From NCBI GenBank assembly GCA_017560125.1, contig JAFYOS010000018.1, positions 62,001-126,000 on the forward strand: a stretch of 64,000 nt of DNA. The letters are read 5' to 3'. Within the stretch, counting starts at the first letter, position 1. Each line of letters opens with the position of its first letter. This DNA comes from Bacteroidaceae bacterium (lineage in GTDB: Bacteria; Bacteroidota; Bacteroidia; Bacteroidales; Bacteroidaceae). Positions 8,937-18,400 of the stretch are shown in pieces. Position numbers and translations under genes: made by a program. The notes under the pieces were generated by a model that saw only the letters and a list, made by a program, of their open reading frames with translations, made no database searches and was not told the DNA's origin.

Positions 8937-10088
8937 ATGAAAAGAACACTATTCGCTATCGTGGCGCTGCTCGCATGCACATTGGCAAGCGCACAGGATT
9001 TCACTATCAATCACGGCCCCTATTTGCAGAATATGGGCAGCGACGAGGTTACCATATATTTTACAACCTCGAAAGAGGCCTTCTCGTGGGTAGAGGTTAC
9101 GGGCGACAAATGGACAAAGCCCCAGCGCTTTGCCACCATGTTTTCCGGACAGTACAACGCCTACAACAAAGAGAACCGTGTGCGTGTCACCGGATTGCGC
9201 CCCGGCACCAAGTACCGCTACCGCCTCGTAGCGAAGGAGATTACCGAGTACCGCCCCTACAAGGTTACATATGGCGACAGCATTGCCACAGCGTGGGAGG
9301 AATTTACCACCGTGAACCCCAAGCAGCAGAGCCTCTCGTTTGTGCTCATGAACGACGGCCACGATAAACCACAGAAGATAAAAAATCTGCTTGGCAAGTT
9401 CCCCTTGAACTACGTGGACATGGTCATCTACCTTGGCGACATGATAAGCTACTACGAGAAGGAAGAGGCCCCCTACTATGGCTACATCGATCCTTCGGTC
9501 GAGCTTTTTGCCAAGAACAAGCCCTTTATTTCCATCCGCGGTAACCACGAAATGCGCGGCAAGCTCACACGCAACTACATGAACATCATCGGTTGCCCCA
9601 ACGACCGCTTCTACAACATCGCCTACTATGGTTGCACCGCCCTCATCATGCTCGATCCGGGCGAGGACAAGCCCGACACACAGCCCGTGTATGCGGGCAT
9701 GAACAGCTACGACGGCTACCGCATGGAGCAGCTCGAATGGCTCAAGAAAGAGGCGGCTACAAAGCAGTTCAAGGCAGCCAGGAACAAGATAGTGCTCATT
9801 CACATTCCCCCCATCGTTACCGACGATCCCAACAGCCCCGAGGAGTATGCCGCCACCGAGCTCGAAAGGATGTTCAAGCCCCTCTTCAACGAACTTGGCA
9901 TCGATATTGTAATCTCGGGACACACCCACAGACACATCGTGGTGGAGCCGGGCGAGCGTGGCAACGACTATCCCATCCTCACCAACGACAACGAGGATGT
10001 AATGCTCGTCAATAGCGACAAAAACGGCATCCGCATTAAAATCATCAGCGAAAAAGACCAATTGATACTCGACAGAAAATTCAAATAA
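8937..10088 (+). CDS. Secreted calcineurin-like metallophosphoesterase with purple acid phosphatase N-terminal domain
   Basis: 383 residues. A signal peptide (MKRTLFAIVALLACTLASAQ) is followed by a fibronectin-like domain typical of purple acid phosphatases (NHGPYLQNMGSDEVTIYFTT). The catalytic domain then supplies the metal-ligand motifs NDGH, YLGDM, RGNHEMRG, HIPP and SGHTHRH in the usual order. It should hydrolyse phosphate esters in the periplasm or at the cell surface; the true substrate is unknown. It starts 21 bp after the gate protein and precedes ybeY by 10 bp, so it probably belongs to the same transcript. Confidence 0.88.
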   Translation: MKRTLFAIVALLACTLASAQDFTINHGPYLQNMGSDEVTIYFTTSKEAFSWVEVTGDKWTKPQRFATMFSGQYNAYNKENRVRVTGLRPGTKYRYRLVAKEITEYRPYKVTYGDSIATAWEEFTTVNPKQQSLSFVLMNDGHDKPQKIKNLLGKFPLNYVDMVIYLGDMISYYEKEEAPYYGYIDPSVELFAKNKPFISIRGNHEMRGKLTRNYMNIIGCPNDRFYNIAYYGCTALIMLDPGEDKPDTQPVYAGMNSYDGYRMEQLEWLKKEAATKQFKAARNKIVLIHIPPIVTDDPNSPEEYAATELERMFKPLFNELGIDIVISGHTHRHIVVEPGERGNDYPILTNDNEDVMLVNSDKNGIRIKIISEKDQLILDRKFK

Positions 10089-10098
10089 CCATACAACC

Positions 10099-10509
10099 AT
10101 GATAAGCTATCAGACCGAGGGCGTCAAGATGCCCGCAATAAAAAGACGCGACACCAGCGCATGGATAAAAAAAGTGGCAGCCACCTATGGCAAAAAATGT
10201 GGCGACATCGCATACATCTTCTGCGACGACGAAAAGATATTGGAGGTGAACAAGGAGTACCTACAGCACGACTACTACACCGACATCATCACATTCGACT
10301 ACTGCGAGGATGATATCATCAGCGGCGACCTCTTCATCAGCCTCGACACCGTGCGCAGCAACGCCGAAATGGTGGGCGCTACATACGAACAGGAACTTCA
10401 CCGTGTAATCATTCACGGCATACTGCACCTGTGTGGCATCGACGACAAGGGCGAGGGCGAACGCGAAATAATGGAGGCTGCCGAAAACCGCGCCCTCTCA
10501 ATCAGATAA
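10099..10509 (+). CDS. ybeY: Endoribonuclease YbeY (16S rRNA 3'-end maturation)
   Basis: 136 residues. The metal-binding motif reads HGILHLCGIDDKGEGE; the classical motif is HGxLHLxGYDH, so the first two His are present and the third is Asp-Asp here. I recall that this substitution is usual in Bacteroidota YbeY, so it is probably still active. YbeY works in 16S rRNA maturation and ribosome quality control. It is packed between the phosphoesterase (10-bp gap) and the glycosidase-like lipoprotein (21-bp gap). Confidence 0.92.
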   Translation: MISYQTEGVKMPAIKRRDTSAWIKKVAATYGKKCGDIAYIFCDDEKILEVNKEYLQHDYYTDIITFDYCEDDIISGDLFISLDTVRSNAEMVGATYEQELHRVIIHGILHLCGIDDKGEGEREIMEAAENRALSIR

Positions 10510-10530
10510 TATAAAAAAAACATACCAACC

Positions 10531-12000
10531 ATGAAAAAAACTCAGTTCATTCTTGCTGCCGCAGTAGCTATCCTGTTTGCAGCATGCACATCGAATGATT
10601 GCACAGAAAAATGTTGCATAATAGAGGAGAACACCGGCAAAGAACTGTCGTTCGAATCGTCGGACAAGAACCTCGAGCTCGCGTTCCTTTGGGGACAGAA
10701 GATGGCGCTCTCCTATGCCCACCACGGCGACGATCCCGTAGGCTGCTGGTACGAAGCGGCGCTTCCCCACCGCAATGCCTTCTGCATGCGCGACGCCGCC
10801 CATCAGAGTATCGGTGCCGAGATACTCGGCCTGTCGAAGCACAACTACAACATGATGTCGAAATTTGCAGTAAACATCAGCGAGGCCAAGGATTGGTGCA
10901 CCTATTGGGAGATTGACAAGGACGACAATCCCTGCCGTGCCGACTATGTGAGCGACGACGATTTCTGGTACAACCTCAACGCCAATTTCGACGTGATGTA
11001 TGCCTGCTGGCGATTGTATGAGTGGACTGGCGACAAGCGCTACATCGACGATCCCGCGTTCAACAATTTCTATGCGCTCTCGGCAAAGGAGTATGTCGAT
11101 AGCTGGCAGCTCAACCCCGAGCAGATGCTCACACGCACACGCGAGGTGAACCGCAAGCCCGATGCCAAGAGCTTCCGCAGTTCGCGCGGTGTGCCCTCGT
11201 ATGTAGAGAGCTACGGCGGTCTTTTCAGCAGCTCCGACCTTGTGGCAACCATCTACGGCGGTTACGATGCATATAGCAAGATACTCGCCGAGGCCGGCAA
11301 CAGCGACAAGAGCTCGCAGATGGCGGCTCGTGCCGAGGAGTATCGCAAGCACCTCGACGAAAAATGGTGGAGCGACGACATCAACACCTACCACACCTTC
11401 TGGACGTCGAACGGCACATTTGCCGATGGCGAGGGCCTCACACATGTAATATGGTTCGGCGCCGTGAAAGAGGCTGCACGCATCAAGGGTACGGTAGAGA
11501 AAATGCTCGCACGCAAGGAGTGGAACATCGAAAATATCTCGTACTTCCCCCTTCTGTGGTACCGTTACAACTACAACGACGAGGCATACGACATACTCAA
11601 GGATATTGTGCTTGCCAAGCGTTGCGACTACCCCGAGGTGTCGTATGGCATGGTCGAGGCTATCGTCAGCGGTACAATGGGTATCGAGCCCAGCGCATCT
11701 AAAAAACGCATCGTCACACTGCCCAAGATTACAGGCGACAACCACATGCAGTTGAGCAACCTGCCCGTGCTTGGCGGTACAATCACCGTGCGCCACCAGA
11801 GCAACAAGCGCTCGGCGATGCTCAATAACACCCCCGCAGAAATCACATGGGAGGCTGCTTTCGTTGGCGACTACGACAACATCATCGTCAACGGCAAAAG
11901 CGTGAAAGCTATCAAGCGCACCGATGCCATGGGACAGACCATTTCCTATGCCGAAGTGCCCTTGGCCGTAGGCAAGAAGGCCTGCTGCTCGGTTGAGTAA
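10531..12000 (+). CDS. Lipoprotein resembling six-hairpin glycosidases
   Basis: 489 residues. MKKTQFILAAAVAILFAAC is a lipoprotein signal, with the lipid-bearing Cys at 19. The body is rich in Trp, Tyr and Asp, with WYEAALPHRNAFCMRDAAH, WRLYEWTGDKRYIDDPAF and WKASF-type C-terminal beta strands. This is the pattern of alpha/alpha six-hairpin glycoside hydrolases followed by a beta-sandwich (GMVEAIVSGTMGIEPSA onward). I cannot assign a GH family. A perfect terminator follows at 12022-12065, ending the transcript that probably starts near 5.66 kb. A role in surface glycan breakdown fits the neighbouring GH2 enzyme but is inference. Confidence 0.65.
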   Translation: MKKTQFILAAAVAILFAACTSNDCTEKCCIIEENTGKELSFESSDKNLELAFLWGQKMALSYAHHGDDPVGCWYEAALPHRNAFCMRDAAHQSIGAEILGLSKHNYNMMSKFAVNISEAKDWCTYWEIDKDDNPCRADYVSDDDFWYNLNANFDVMYACWRLYEWTGDKRYIDDPAFNNFYALSAKEYVDSWQLNPEQMLTRTREVNRKPDAKSFRSSRGVPSYVESYGGLFSSSDLVATIYGGYDAYSKILAEAGNSDKSSQMAARAEEYRKHLDEKWWSDDINTYHTFWTSNGTFADGEGLTHVIWFGAVKEAARIKGTVEKMLARKEWNIENISYFPLLWYRYNYNDEAYDILKDIVLAKRCDYPEVSYGMVEAIVSGTMGIEPSASKKRIVTLPKITGDNHMQLSNLPVLGGTITVRHQSNKRSAMLNNTPAEITWEAAFVGDYDNIIVNGKSVKAIKRTDAMGQTISYAEVPLAVGKKACCSVE

Positions 12001-12021
12001 CGCGCGCCTCTTCCACTGACC

Positions 12022-12070
12022 ATAAATCTGCCTCGGAAACGTCATATTCGACCTCCGAGGCAGATTTTTC
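12022..12070 (+). terminator. Rho-independent terminator after the glycosidase-like gene
   Basis: A perfect 14-bp stem, 12022-12035 with 12052-12065 (AAATCTGCCTCGGA and its complement), is followed by TTTTTC. Confidence 0.85.
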
Positions 12071-12137
12071 TTTATAAATAGCATGGAATAAATAAATTTA
12101 GCTATCTTTAACCCACTGAACAATACAATTATATATT

Positions 12138-15100
12138 ATGAGAAAGCATATCCTTACCGCGTTACTCTCGGCTATGGCGTTGGGCGTAGGCGCACAGACA
12201 TTCAACGAGTGGAAAGACCCCGGTGTGAATCAGGTAAACCGTGCTCCCATGCACAGCTACTATTTTGCCTACGAAACGGCCGAAGCTGCCACCGCAGGCG
12301 AGCGAGAGGCCTCGGGCAACTACATGACGCTGAACGGCGATTGGAAATTCAAGTGGGTAGATAATTCCGATGCCCGTCCCACCGACTTCTGGCAGAAGGG
12401 CTTCGACGATAAAGGGTGGGCCACAATGCCCGTTCCCGGCCTTTGGGAGCTCAATGGCTATGGCGACCCCATATATGTGAATATAGGATACGCATGGCGT
12501 AACCAGTTCCGCAACAACCCGCCCGAAATACCCGTAGAGAACAACCACGTGGGCTCGTATCGTCGCGAGATAACCGTTCCCGCCACATGGAAGGGCAAGG
12601 AGATAATAGCCCACTTCGGTTCGGTTACATCGAATATCTATCTGTGGGTTAACGGCAAGTTCGTGGGATATAGCGAGGACAGCAAGCTCGAAGCGGAATT
12701 CGACCTCACACGCTATCTGAAGCCCGGCGAAAAGAACCTCATAGCCTTCCAGGTGTTCCGCTGGTGCGACGGCACATATCTCGAAGACCAGGATTTCTTC
12801 CGTTACAGTGGAGTGGGCCGCGACTGCTTCCTCTATGCCCGCAGCAAGAAGCGCATCGAGGATATACGCATCACCCCCGACCTCACCGACAACTACACCA
12901 ACGGTACACTCGTCATCGACCTTAAGCTCAAGGGTGGCGGCAAGGCCGACCTCTGCCTCACCGATGCCGATGGCAAAACCGTTGCTCAGGCGACAGCCGA
13001 CGGCAAAAAGCCCGTTACCATAAATGTGGCCAATCCCAATAAATGGACTGCCGAAACCCCCTATCTCTACACCCTGATGGCAACCATGCAGGGCAGTGGC
13101 GAATACATCCCCGTGAAGGTAGGTTTCCGCAAAATAGAGCTCAAGAACTCGCAGTTGCTTGTAAACGGACAGCCCATCCTCATCAAGGGTGCCAACCGTC
13201 ACGAGCTCGACCCCGATGGCGGCTATGTAATCTCGCGCGAGCGCATGTTGCAGGATATTCAGATAATGAAACAATTCAATCTGAACGCCGTGCGCACCTG
13301 TCACTATCCCGACGACAACTACTGGTACGACCTGTGCGACCGCTACGGTATCTACATGGTTGCCGAGGCCAATCTCGAGTCGCATGGAATGGGCTATGGC
13401 GAGCACACACTTGCCAAACGCGACGACTACAAGAAGGCACACATGGAGCGCAACGAGCGCAACGTGCAGCGCAATTTCAACCATCCGAGTATCATCTTCT
13501 GGTCGCTCGGCAACGAGGCTGGCTATGGCCCCAATTTCGAAGCGGCCTACGATTGGGTGAAGGCCGAGGATCCCTCGCGCCCCGTTCAATATGAACGTGC
13601 CGGCTACGAAGGAAAAACCGATATCTACTGCCCCATGTATGCTGACTACAACTGGTGCGAGCGATATTGCAGCGACAGCAAATATACCAAGCCCCTCATT
13701 CAGTGCGAATATGCCCACGCCATGGGTAATTCACAGGGTGGCTTCAAGGAGTACTGGGAGCTCATTCGCAAATTCCCCAAATACCAGGGTGGATTCATAT
13801 GGGATTTCGTCGATCAGTCGGTTCGCTGGACAGGCAAGAACGGCAAGATGATTTACGGCTATGGTGGCGACTTCAACCGCTTCGATGCAAGCGATGCCAA
13901 TTTCTGCGACAATGGCCTCATCAGCCCCGACCGCGTGCCCAACCCCCACATGTACGAAGTGGGCTATTTCTACCAGAATATATTGACCACACTCACCAAT
14001 CCCGCAAATGGCGAGGTTGAAATATACAACGAGAACTTCTTCCGCGACCTGTCGGCCTACTACATGGAGTGGACATTGGTGAAGGATGGCGCTCCCATGC
14101 GCAGCGGTCGCATCGAAAATATCGTTGCGGCTCCTCAGCAGCGCATTAAGGCCAATATCCCCTACGGTGCAACGGACAACAGCGGCGAGTGGCTTGTGAA
14201 CCTCACCTACCGCCTGAAGAACAGCGAGGATTTGCTCCCCGCCGGCCACATAGTAGCCAAGGAGCAGTTGCGCCTCACCGACGCCCCTGTTGCGAACATG
14301 GAATTGGCTAACGCCGCAGCAAGCAACATCGTCATACCAGCGCCCACTATCAAAGAGAACGACTACAACTACCTTATTATCGAGGGTGGCTCGTTCAGAA
14401 TGGAGTTCAATAAGCACAGCGGCTACCTTACAAAGTATTCGGTAGAGGGTACAGAGATTATCAAGGAGGGTTGCGAGCTTAAACCTAATTTCTGGCGTGC
14501 TCCCACCGACAACGACTTCGGAGCAAACCTCCAGTACCGCTACAAGGCATGGAAGAAGCCCGCAATACGCCTGAAAGAGCTCAAGCAGCGCATAGAGAAC
14601 GAGCAGGCCATCGTGGAGGCAATGTACGAAATGCCCGAGGTGCAGGCCAAGCTGTCGCTCACATACACCATCAGCAACAGCGGTGCCATCAAGGTGACAC
14701 AGTCGATGACCACCACCAAGGATGCCAAGGTGAGCAATATGTTCCGTTTCGGTATGCAGATGCCCATGCCCTACGATTTCGAAACGGTTGAGTACTATGG
14801 TCGTGGCCCCGGCGAGAACTACATCGACCGCAACAGCTGCACCGACCTGGGCATTTACCGCCAGAGCGTCGATGAGCAGTTCTATCCTTACATCCGTCCG
14901 CAGGAGAACGGCACACGCAGCGACCTTCGTTGGTGGCGAGTGCTCAACGCAGCGGGCAAGGGTATCGAGGTTGTAGCCGAAGCGCCCTTCTCGGCATCGG
15001 CACTGCACTATACCATCGAGTCGCTCGACGAGGGCCTTCGCAAGCAGCAGGGACACTCGCAGGAGGTAGAAAAGGCCGACCTTACCAACCTGTGCATCGA

Positions 15101-15233
15101 TAAGGTGCAGATGGGATTGGGTTGTGTAAATAGCTGGGGACACCATGCCCTGCCACAGCATCAGGTGCCCTACAAGGACTATAGCTTTACATTTATAATC
15201 CGCCCCGTGAAGCACAAAATAGGTTTGAACTAA
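12138..15233 (+). CDS. lacZ: GH2 beta-galactosidase (LacZ-type)
   Basis: 1031 residues with a signal peptide (MRKHILTALLSAMALGVGAQ), so it acts in the periplasm or at the surface. The domains are the LacZ order: sugar-binding jelly roll, immunoglobulin-like domain, TIM barrel, second Ig-like domain, and the Bgal_small_N domain (YGRGPGENYIDR, W-rich). The acid/base Glu is E460 in WSLGNEAGYG and the nucleophile E524 in IQCEYAHAMGNS, matching E461 and E537 of the E. coli enzyme. It should release terminal beta-galactose from host or dietary glycans. It stands alone, with terminators on both sides and no susCD pair nearby. A weak -7-like TATCTTTA lies at 12103-12110. Confidence 0.95.
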   Translation: MRKHILTALLSAMALGVGAQTFNEWKDPGVNQVNRAPMHSYYFAYETAEAATAGEREASGNYMTLNGDWKFKWVDNSDARPTDFWQKGFDDKGWATMPVPGLWELNGYGDPIYVNIGYAWRNQFRNNPPEIPVENNHVGSYRREITVPATWKGKEIIAHFGSVTSNIYLWVNGKFVGYSEDSKLEAEFDLTRYLKPGEKNLIAFQVFRWCDGTYLEDQDFFRYSGVGRDCFLYARSKKRIEDIRITPDLTDNYTNGTLVIDLKLKGGGKADLCLTDADGKTVAQATADGKKPVTINVANPNKWTAETPYLYTLMATMQGSGEYIPVKVGFRKIELKNSQLLVNGQPILIKGANRHELDPDGGYVISRERMLQDIQIMKQFNLNAVRTCHYPDDNYWYDLCDRYGIYMVAEANLESHGMGYGEHTLAKRDDYKKAHMERNERNVQRNFNHPSIIFWSLGNEAGYGPNFEAAYDWVKAEDPSRPVQYERAGYEGKTDIYCPMYADYNWCERYCSDSKYTKPLIQCEYAHAMGNSQGGFKEYWELIRKFPKYQGGFIWDFVDQSVRWTGKNGKMIYGYGGDFNRFDASDANFCDNGLISPDRVPNPHMYEVGYFYQNILTTLTNPANGEVEIYNENFFRDLSAYYMEWTLVKDGAPMRSGRIENIVAAPQQRIKANIPYGATDNSGEWLVNLTYRLKNSEDLLPAGHIVAKEQLRLTDAPVANMELANAAASNIVIPAPTIKENDYNYLIIEGGSFRMEFNKHSGYLTKYSVEGTEIIKEGCELKPNFWRAPTDNDFGANLQYRYKAWKKPAIRLKELKQRIENEQAIVEAMYEMPEVQAKLSLTYTISNSGAIKVTQSMTTTKDAKVSNMFRFGMQMPMPYDFETVEYYGRGPGENYIDRNSCTDLGIYRQSVDEQFYPYIRPQENGTRSDLRWWRVLNAAGKGIEVVAEAPFSASALHYTIESLDEGLRKQQGHSQEVEKADLTNLCIDKVQMGLGCVNSWGHHALPQHQVPYKDYSFTFIIRPVKHKIGLN

Positions 15234-15269
15234 ATGGTGCTACGTAGCAACGGAATGACCAGCAATAGC

Positions 15270-15308
15270 AAATGCCTCCCCTTCACGGGGGAGGCATTTT
15301 TCTTTTTT
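15270..15308 (+). terminator. Rho-independent terminator after the beta-galactosidase
   Basis: A perfect 12-bp stem, 15270-15281 with 15288-15299 (AAATGCCTCCCC arm, 6-nt loop), is followed by a T-rich run. Confidence 0.88.
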
Positions 15309-15362
15309 TTCAGCGTGTCGCATCCGTTTTTCCGCGCCCTATGGCTCGTTGCGCATAAAAAA

Positions 15363-15399
15363 ATAGGGATTTCCTCCTAAATTATAGGGAATTTCCTCC
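15363..15399 (+). promoter_or_regulatory. Pair of 15-16-bp direct repeats upstream of the first Sel1/macroglobulin gene
   Basis: ATAGGGATTTCCTCC (15363-15377) and ATAGGGAATTTCCTCC (15384-15399) are spaced 21 bp start to start, two helical turns. They lie just upstream of the -7 box at 15422, where an activator would bind. There is no clear TTG at the usual -33 place, which fits activator dependence (inference). Confidence 0.5.
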
Positions 15400-15421
15400 C
15401 CTTTATTTGTCCTATAAATTT

Positions 15422-15429
15422 TATATTTG
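15422..15429 (+). promoter_or_regulatory. -7 box TATATTTG ahead of the first Sel1/macroglobulin gene
   Basis: TATATTTG matches TAnnTTTG and lies 24 bp before the ATG at 15454, which favours that start over an in-frame ATG at 15427 lying inside the box. Confidence 0.6.
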
Positions 15430-15453
15430 CAACAGATTAGATACGCACTTTCC

Positions 15454-18400
15454 ATGCTACGCAAACTACTGCATATAATCGTTCTGCTGTTCGTGGCAGC
15501 CGTCGTCCGCGCCCAATCGCCGTTGGATACCCTTGCTATGCGTGCAATCATGGTCAATCAGCTGTTTCCGCAGGAGAGGGTGTATCTCCATTTCGATAAC
15601 AGTGCTTACTACCTTGGCGAGACCATGTGGTTCAAGGCCTATGTAACCGGTGGCATTGCCGACGAAGAGAAACCGCAGAGCCGCGTGCTCTATGTGGAGT
15701 TGTGCGCCCCCGAGGGCTATGTGGTGGAAACGAAAAAATACAAGCTCGACGAGAATGGTCGCTGCCACGGCGAATTCGAACTGCGCAAAGAGCTCCTTTC
15801 GGGCTACTACGAAGTGCGCGCCTACACCCGCTACATGCTCAACTGGGGCGACGATGTGCTCTTTAGCCGCGTGTTTCCTGTGTACGATAAGGTAAACGGC
15901 GACAACTACGATTTCAAGAATATGCTCGACCGCCGTCGCGGCTTCATGTACCGCGGCGAGTGGAAGAGCAGCGAACTGCCCGAAGCCGATTTGCGCTTCT
16001 ATCCCGAGGGCGGCCACCTTGTAGATGGCATCGCCACCACCGTAGCCTATGAGCTGTTGGACGACGAGGGCAAACCCGCCGCCGATGCCATCACCATTCA
16101 TTCCGAGAAAGAGCGCCTGCTGACCACCCGTCCCACCCACGCGGGTATAGGCACTTTCGCATTTACCCCCAAGGCCGGTGTGAAGTATCGTGCCGAGGTG
16201 AAGCGTGGTAAAAAGAGCTACAAATTCGACCTGCCCAAGGTAGAGCCTCGTGGCGTGGTAATAAACCTTGTGCAGACGGCCGACGCCACCACCATCGCCA
16301 TCAAGAACAATATCGATTTCTCCACCCCGCTCGGCATTGCAGTGCTCAACCGCGGTTACCTTATAAATTACCAAACTACCACTTCCGACGAGAAGGAAAA
16401 ACGGATAACCATTGCCACCGACAGCCTTCCCGAGGGTGTAAACCGCGTGGTGGTCTTTGCCAACAGCAATATCCCGCTTGCCGAGCGACAGTTCTTCGTG
16501 CGTCACAAGCAGATACTCCCCGGCGACCGCCAGACGGTGAAACTGACCGCCAAGGTGAACGGCTTGAAGCCCAACGACATCATTCTGCAACCGCACGAGA
16601 AGGTCACCCTTACCGTGGAGCGCGAGGATGGCAAGCCCATAGACAAGGATGCCGATTTTTCGGTGTCGGTGAGCGATGCCGCCACTCGTCAGGTGATGTC
16701 CTATACCCATAATATGTACACCCACATGTTGCTCGGCTCTGAACTGAAAGGTTACATCCCCGATGCGGCGCAATATTTCACCGACAGCAGCGACAAGGCA
16801 AGAAAAAATCTTGACCTGCTGATGCTCACCCGCGGATGGACATCATACGATTGGAGCAAGCTCGCCACCAAGCACGTTTCGCTCTCGCAACCCATCGAGC
16901 GAGGCATCCTGCTTGGTGGTGAACTGCTGAAAATAGAGCCAAACAAGAAAATGGGCGAACTGGGCACGGGCTCGGTCGTTCCGATGAAGCAAAAAAGCCT
17001 CTCGATAGACATCTGCTACGACAATGTGAAAACCATCACCCATATTACAAGAACTAATAACCGTGGCTTCTTCCGTGGCATCACCAAGGATTTTTACGGC
17101 AGGCGCATTGCCTCTATCATCCCCAATCTGAACGAATATCTGCACGCTGATTCCACCTTCAAGATTAGGATGGATAAATATTTTTCGCCCCCGTTCAATA
17201 TGTACTCCTATTGGCAGCGCAACGTGGGCACTTCCATCCCCTGCGAGAACAGCGACACGGTAACCATTAAATTGTCGGAGTATGAATATCTGCTTTCGGG
17301 TGTCGATATTCAAGGCAATGCCACCAAAGAGCATTTGGGCCGTCCGCCCCGTAGCGAAATACGTTTCAATTTCCTCGACGAGTGGGAGTATGCGGTTGAC
17401 AACACCTACATACGAAAAATAGAGAGCAAAAAGGCTGTCAAGGAACAGGATGATATTCAGTATGTTATAGAAACGCTACGAGCATGCGACTCGGTTGCCT
17501 TTGACGACATGAAAGGGCGTGCGAGCAACGAGCCCGAACGGTGGGATACCACCCTCACGAAGAATATCATCAACGCGGCCGATGTGCTGAAGAGCGCCTT
17601 TTGGCGCTACAATTTCAACTGGGCCTATTGGGTGCAGCTGGTGGTTGTGGAGGGTGCATACAACCCCGATTCGATAGTGCGTCCCGATAACGAGTACTTG
17701 AAGGGAACAGATATCGAGAAAATGATGGCCTTCAAGGAATTTGTGATACGTAGCGACAAGGGCACCCGCGAGCAGTTCAAGAACTACGCAAGCCTGTGGG
17801 ACACCCGCGCCAACATAATGGAAATGAAAGGCCCCTACTGGACGGGCTTCCTATCGCGATTATACATAACGCCATACGCATATTATTTGGACAAATTCGA
17901 AAACAAGAAGATAGATGGTTTTCCGCAGTTGTTGTCACGTTTCTACGACCATATGAAGGGGACCGTCAGACACGACGGAATTGCATTAACAGGACACTAT
18001 AATCCTTTTCACCCCAACTATGTGGCCTGCTTCATTCCCTACAACGAAAAGGACAGAAGGACATCCATCATTCCCAATCTGAGCATTGCACAGACAAGGC
18101 GCTACACCGTGCTGCAGGGATACAACAAGAGCAAGCAGTTCTATTCGCCCGACTACAGCGGCAAGAAGCCCGAAGGCAAGAGCGACTATCGCCGCACCAT
18201 AATGTGGCACCCGTCGCTGCAAGGCGACTCGCTGGGCTCGGTTACATTCTACAACAACAGCAGCGCAACGAACCTTACGATAACCGTCGAGGGCGTGGGC
18301 AATAATAAATATTACAGCAGCGAGCCTACATTTGCCACGCGTGAGGTGGCAGCAGATGCATCCGCTCAGTCGCAGTACATAAATATATGGAAAAAGCTAT

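Noticed and set aside
10438-10480. Damaged YbeY active site (third His missing)
   Set aside because: I recall the same replacement in Bacteroidota homologues, so it is probably a lineage feature rather than inactivation.
10498-12123. 541-residue frame antisense to the glycosidase-like gene
   Set aside because: Composition typical of antisense shadows; it crosses the terminator at 12022-12065.
12162-13718. 518-residue open frame antisense to the beta-galactosidase
   Set aside because: Shadow of the real gene; no start signal or domain, and the GH2 frame has clear catalytic motifs.
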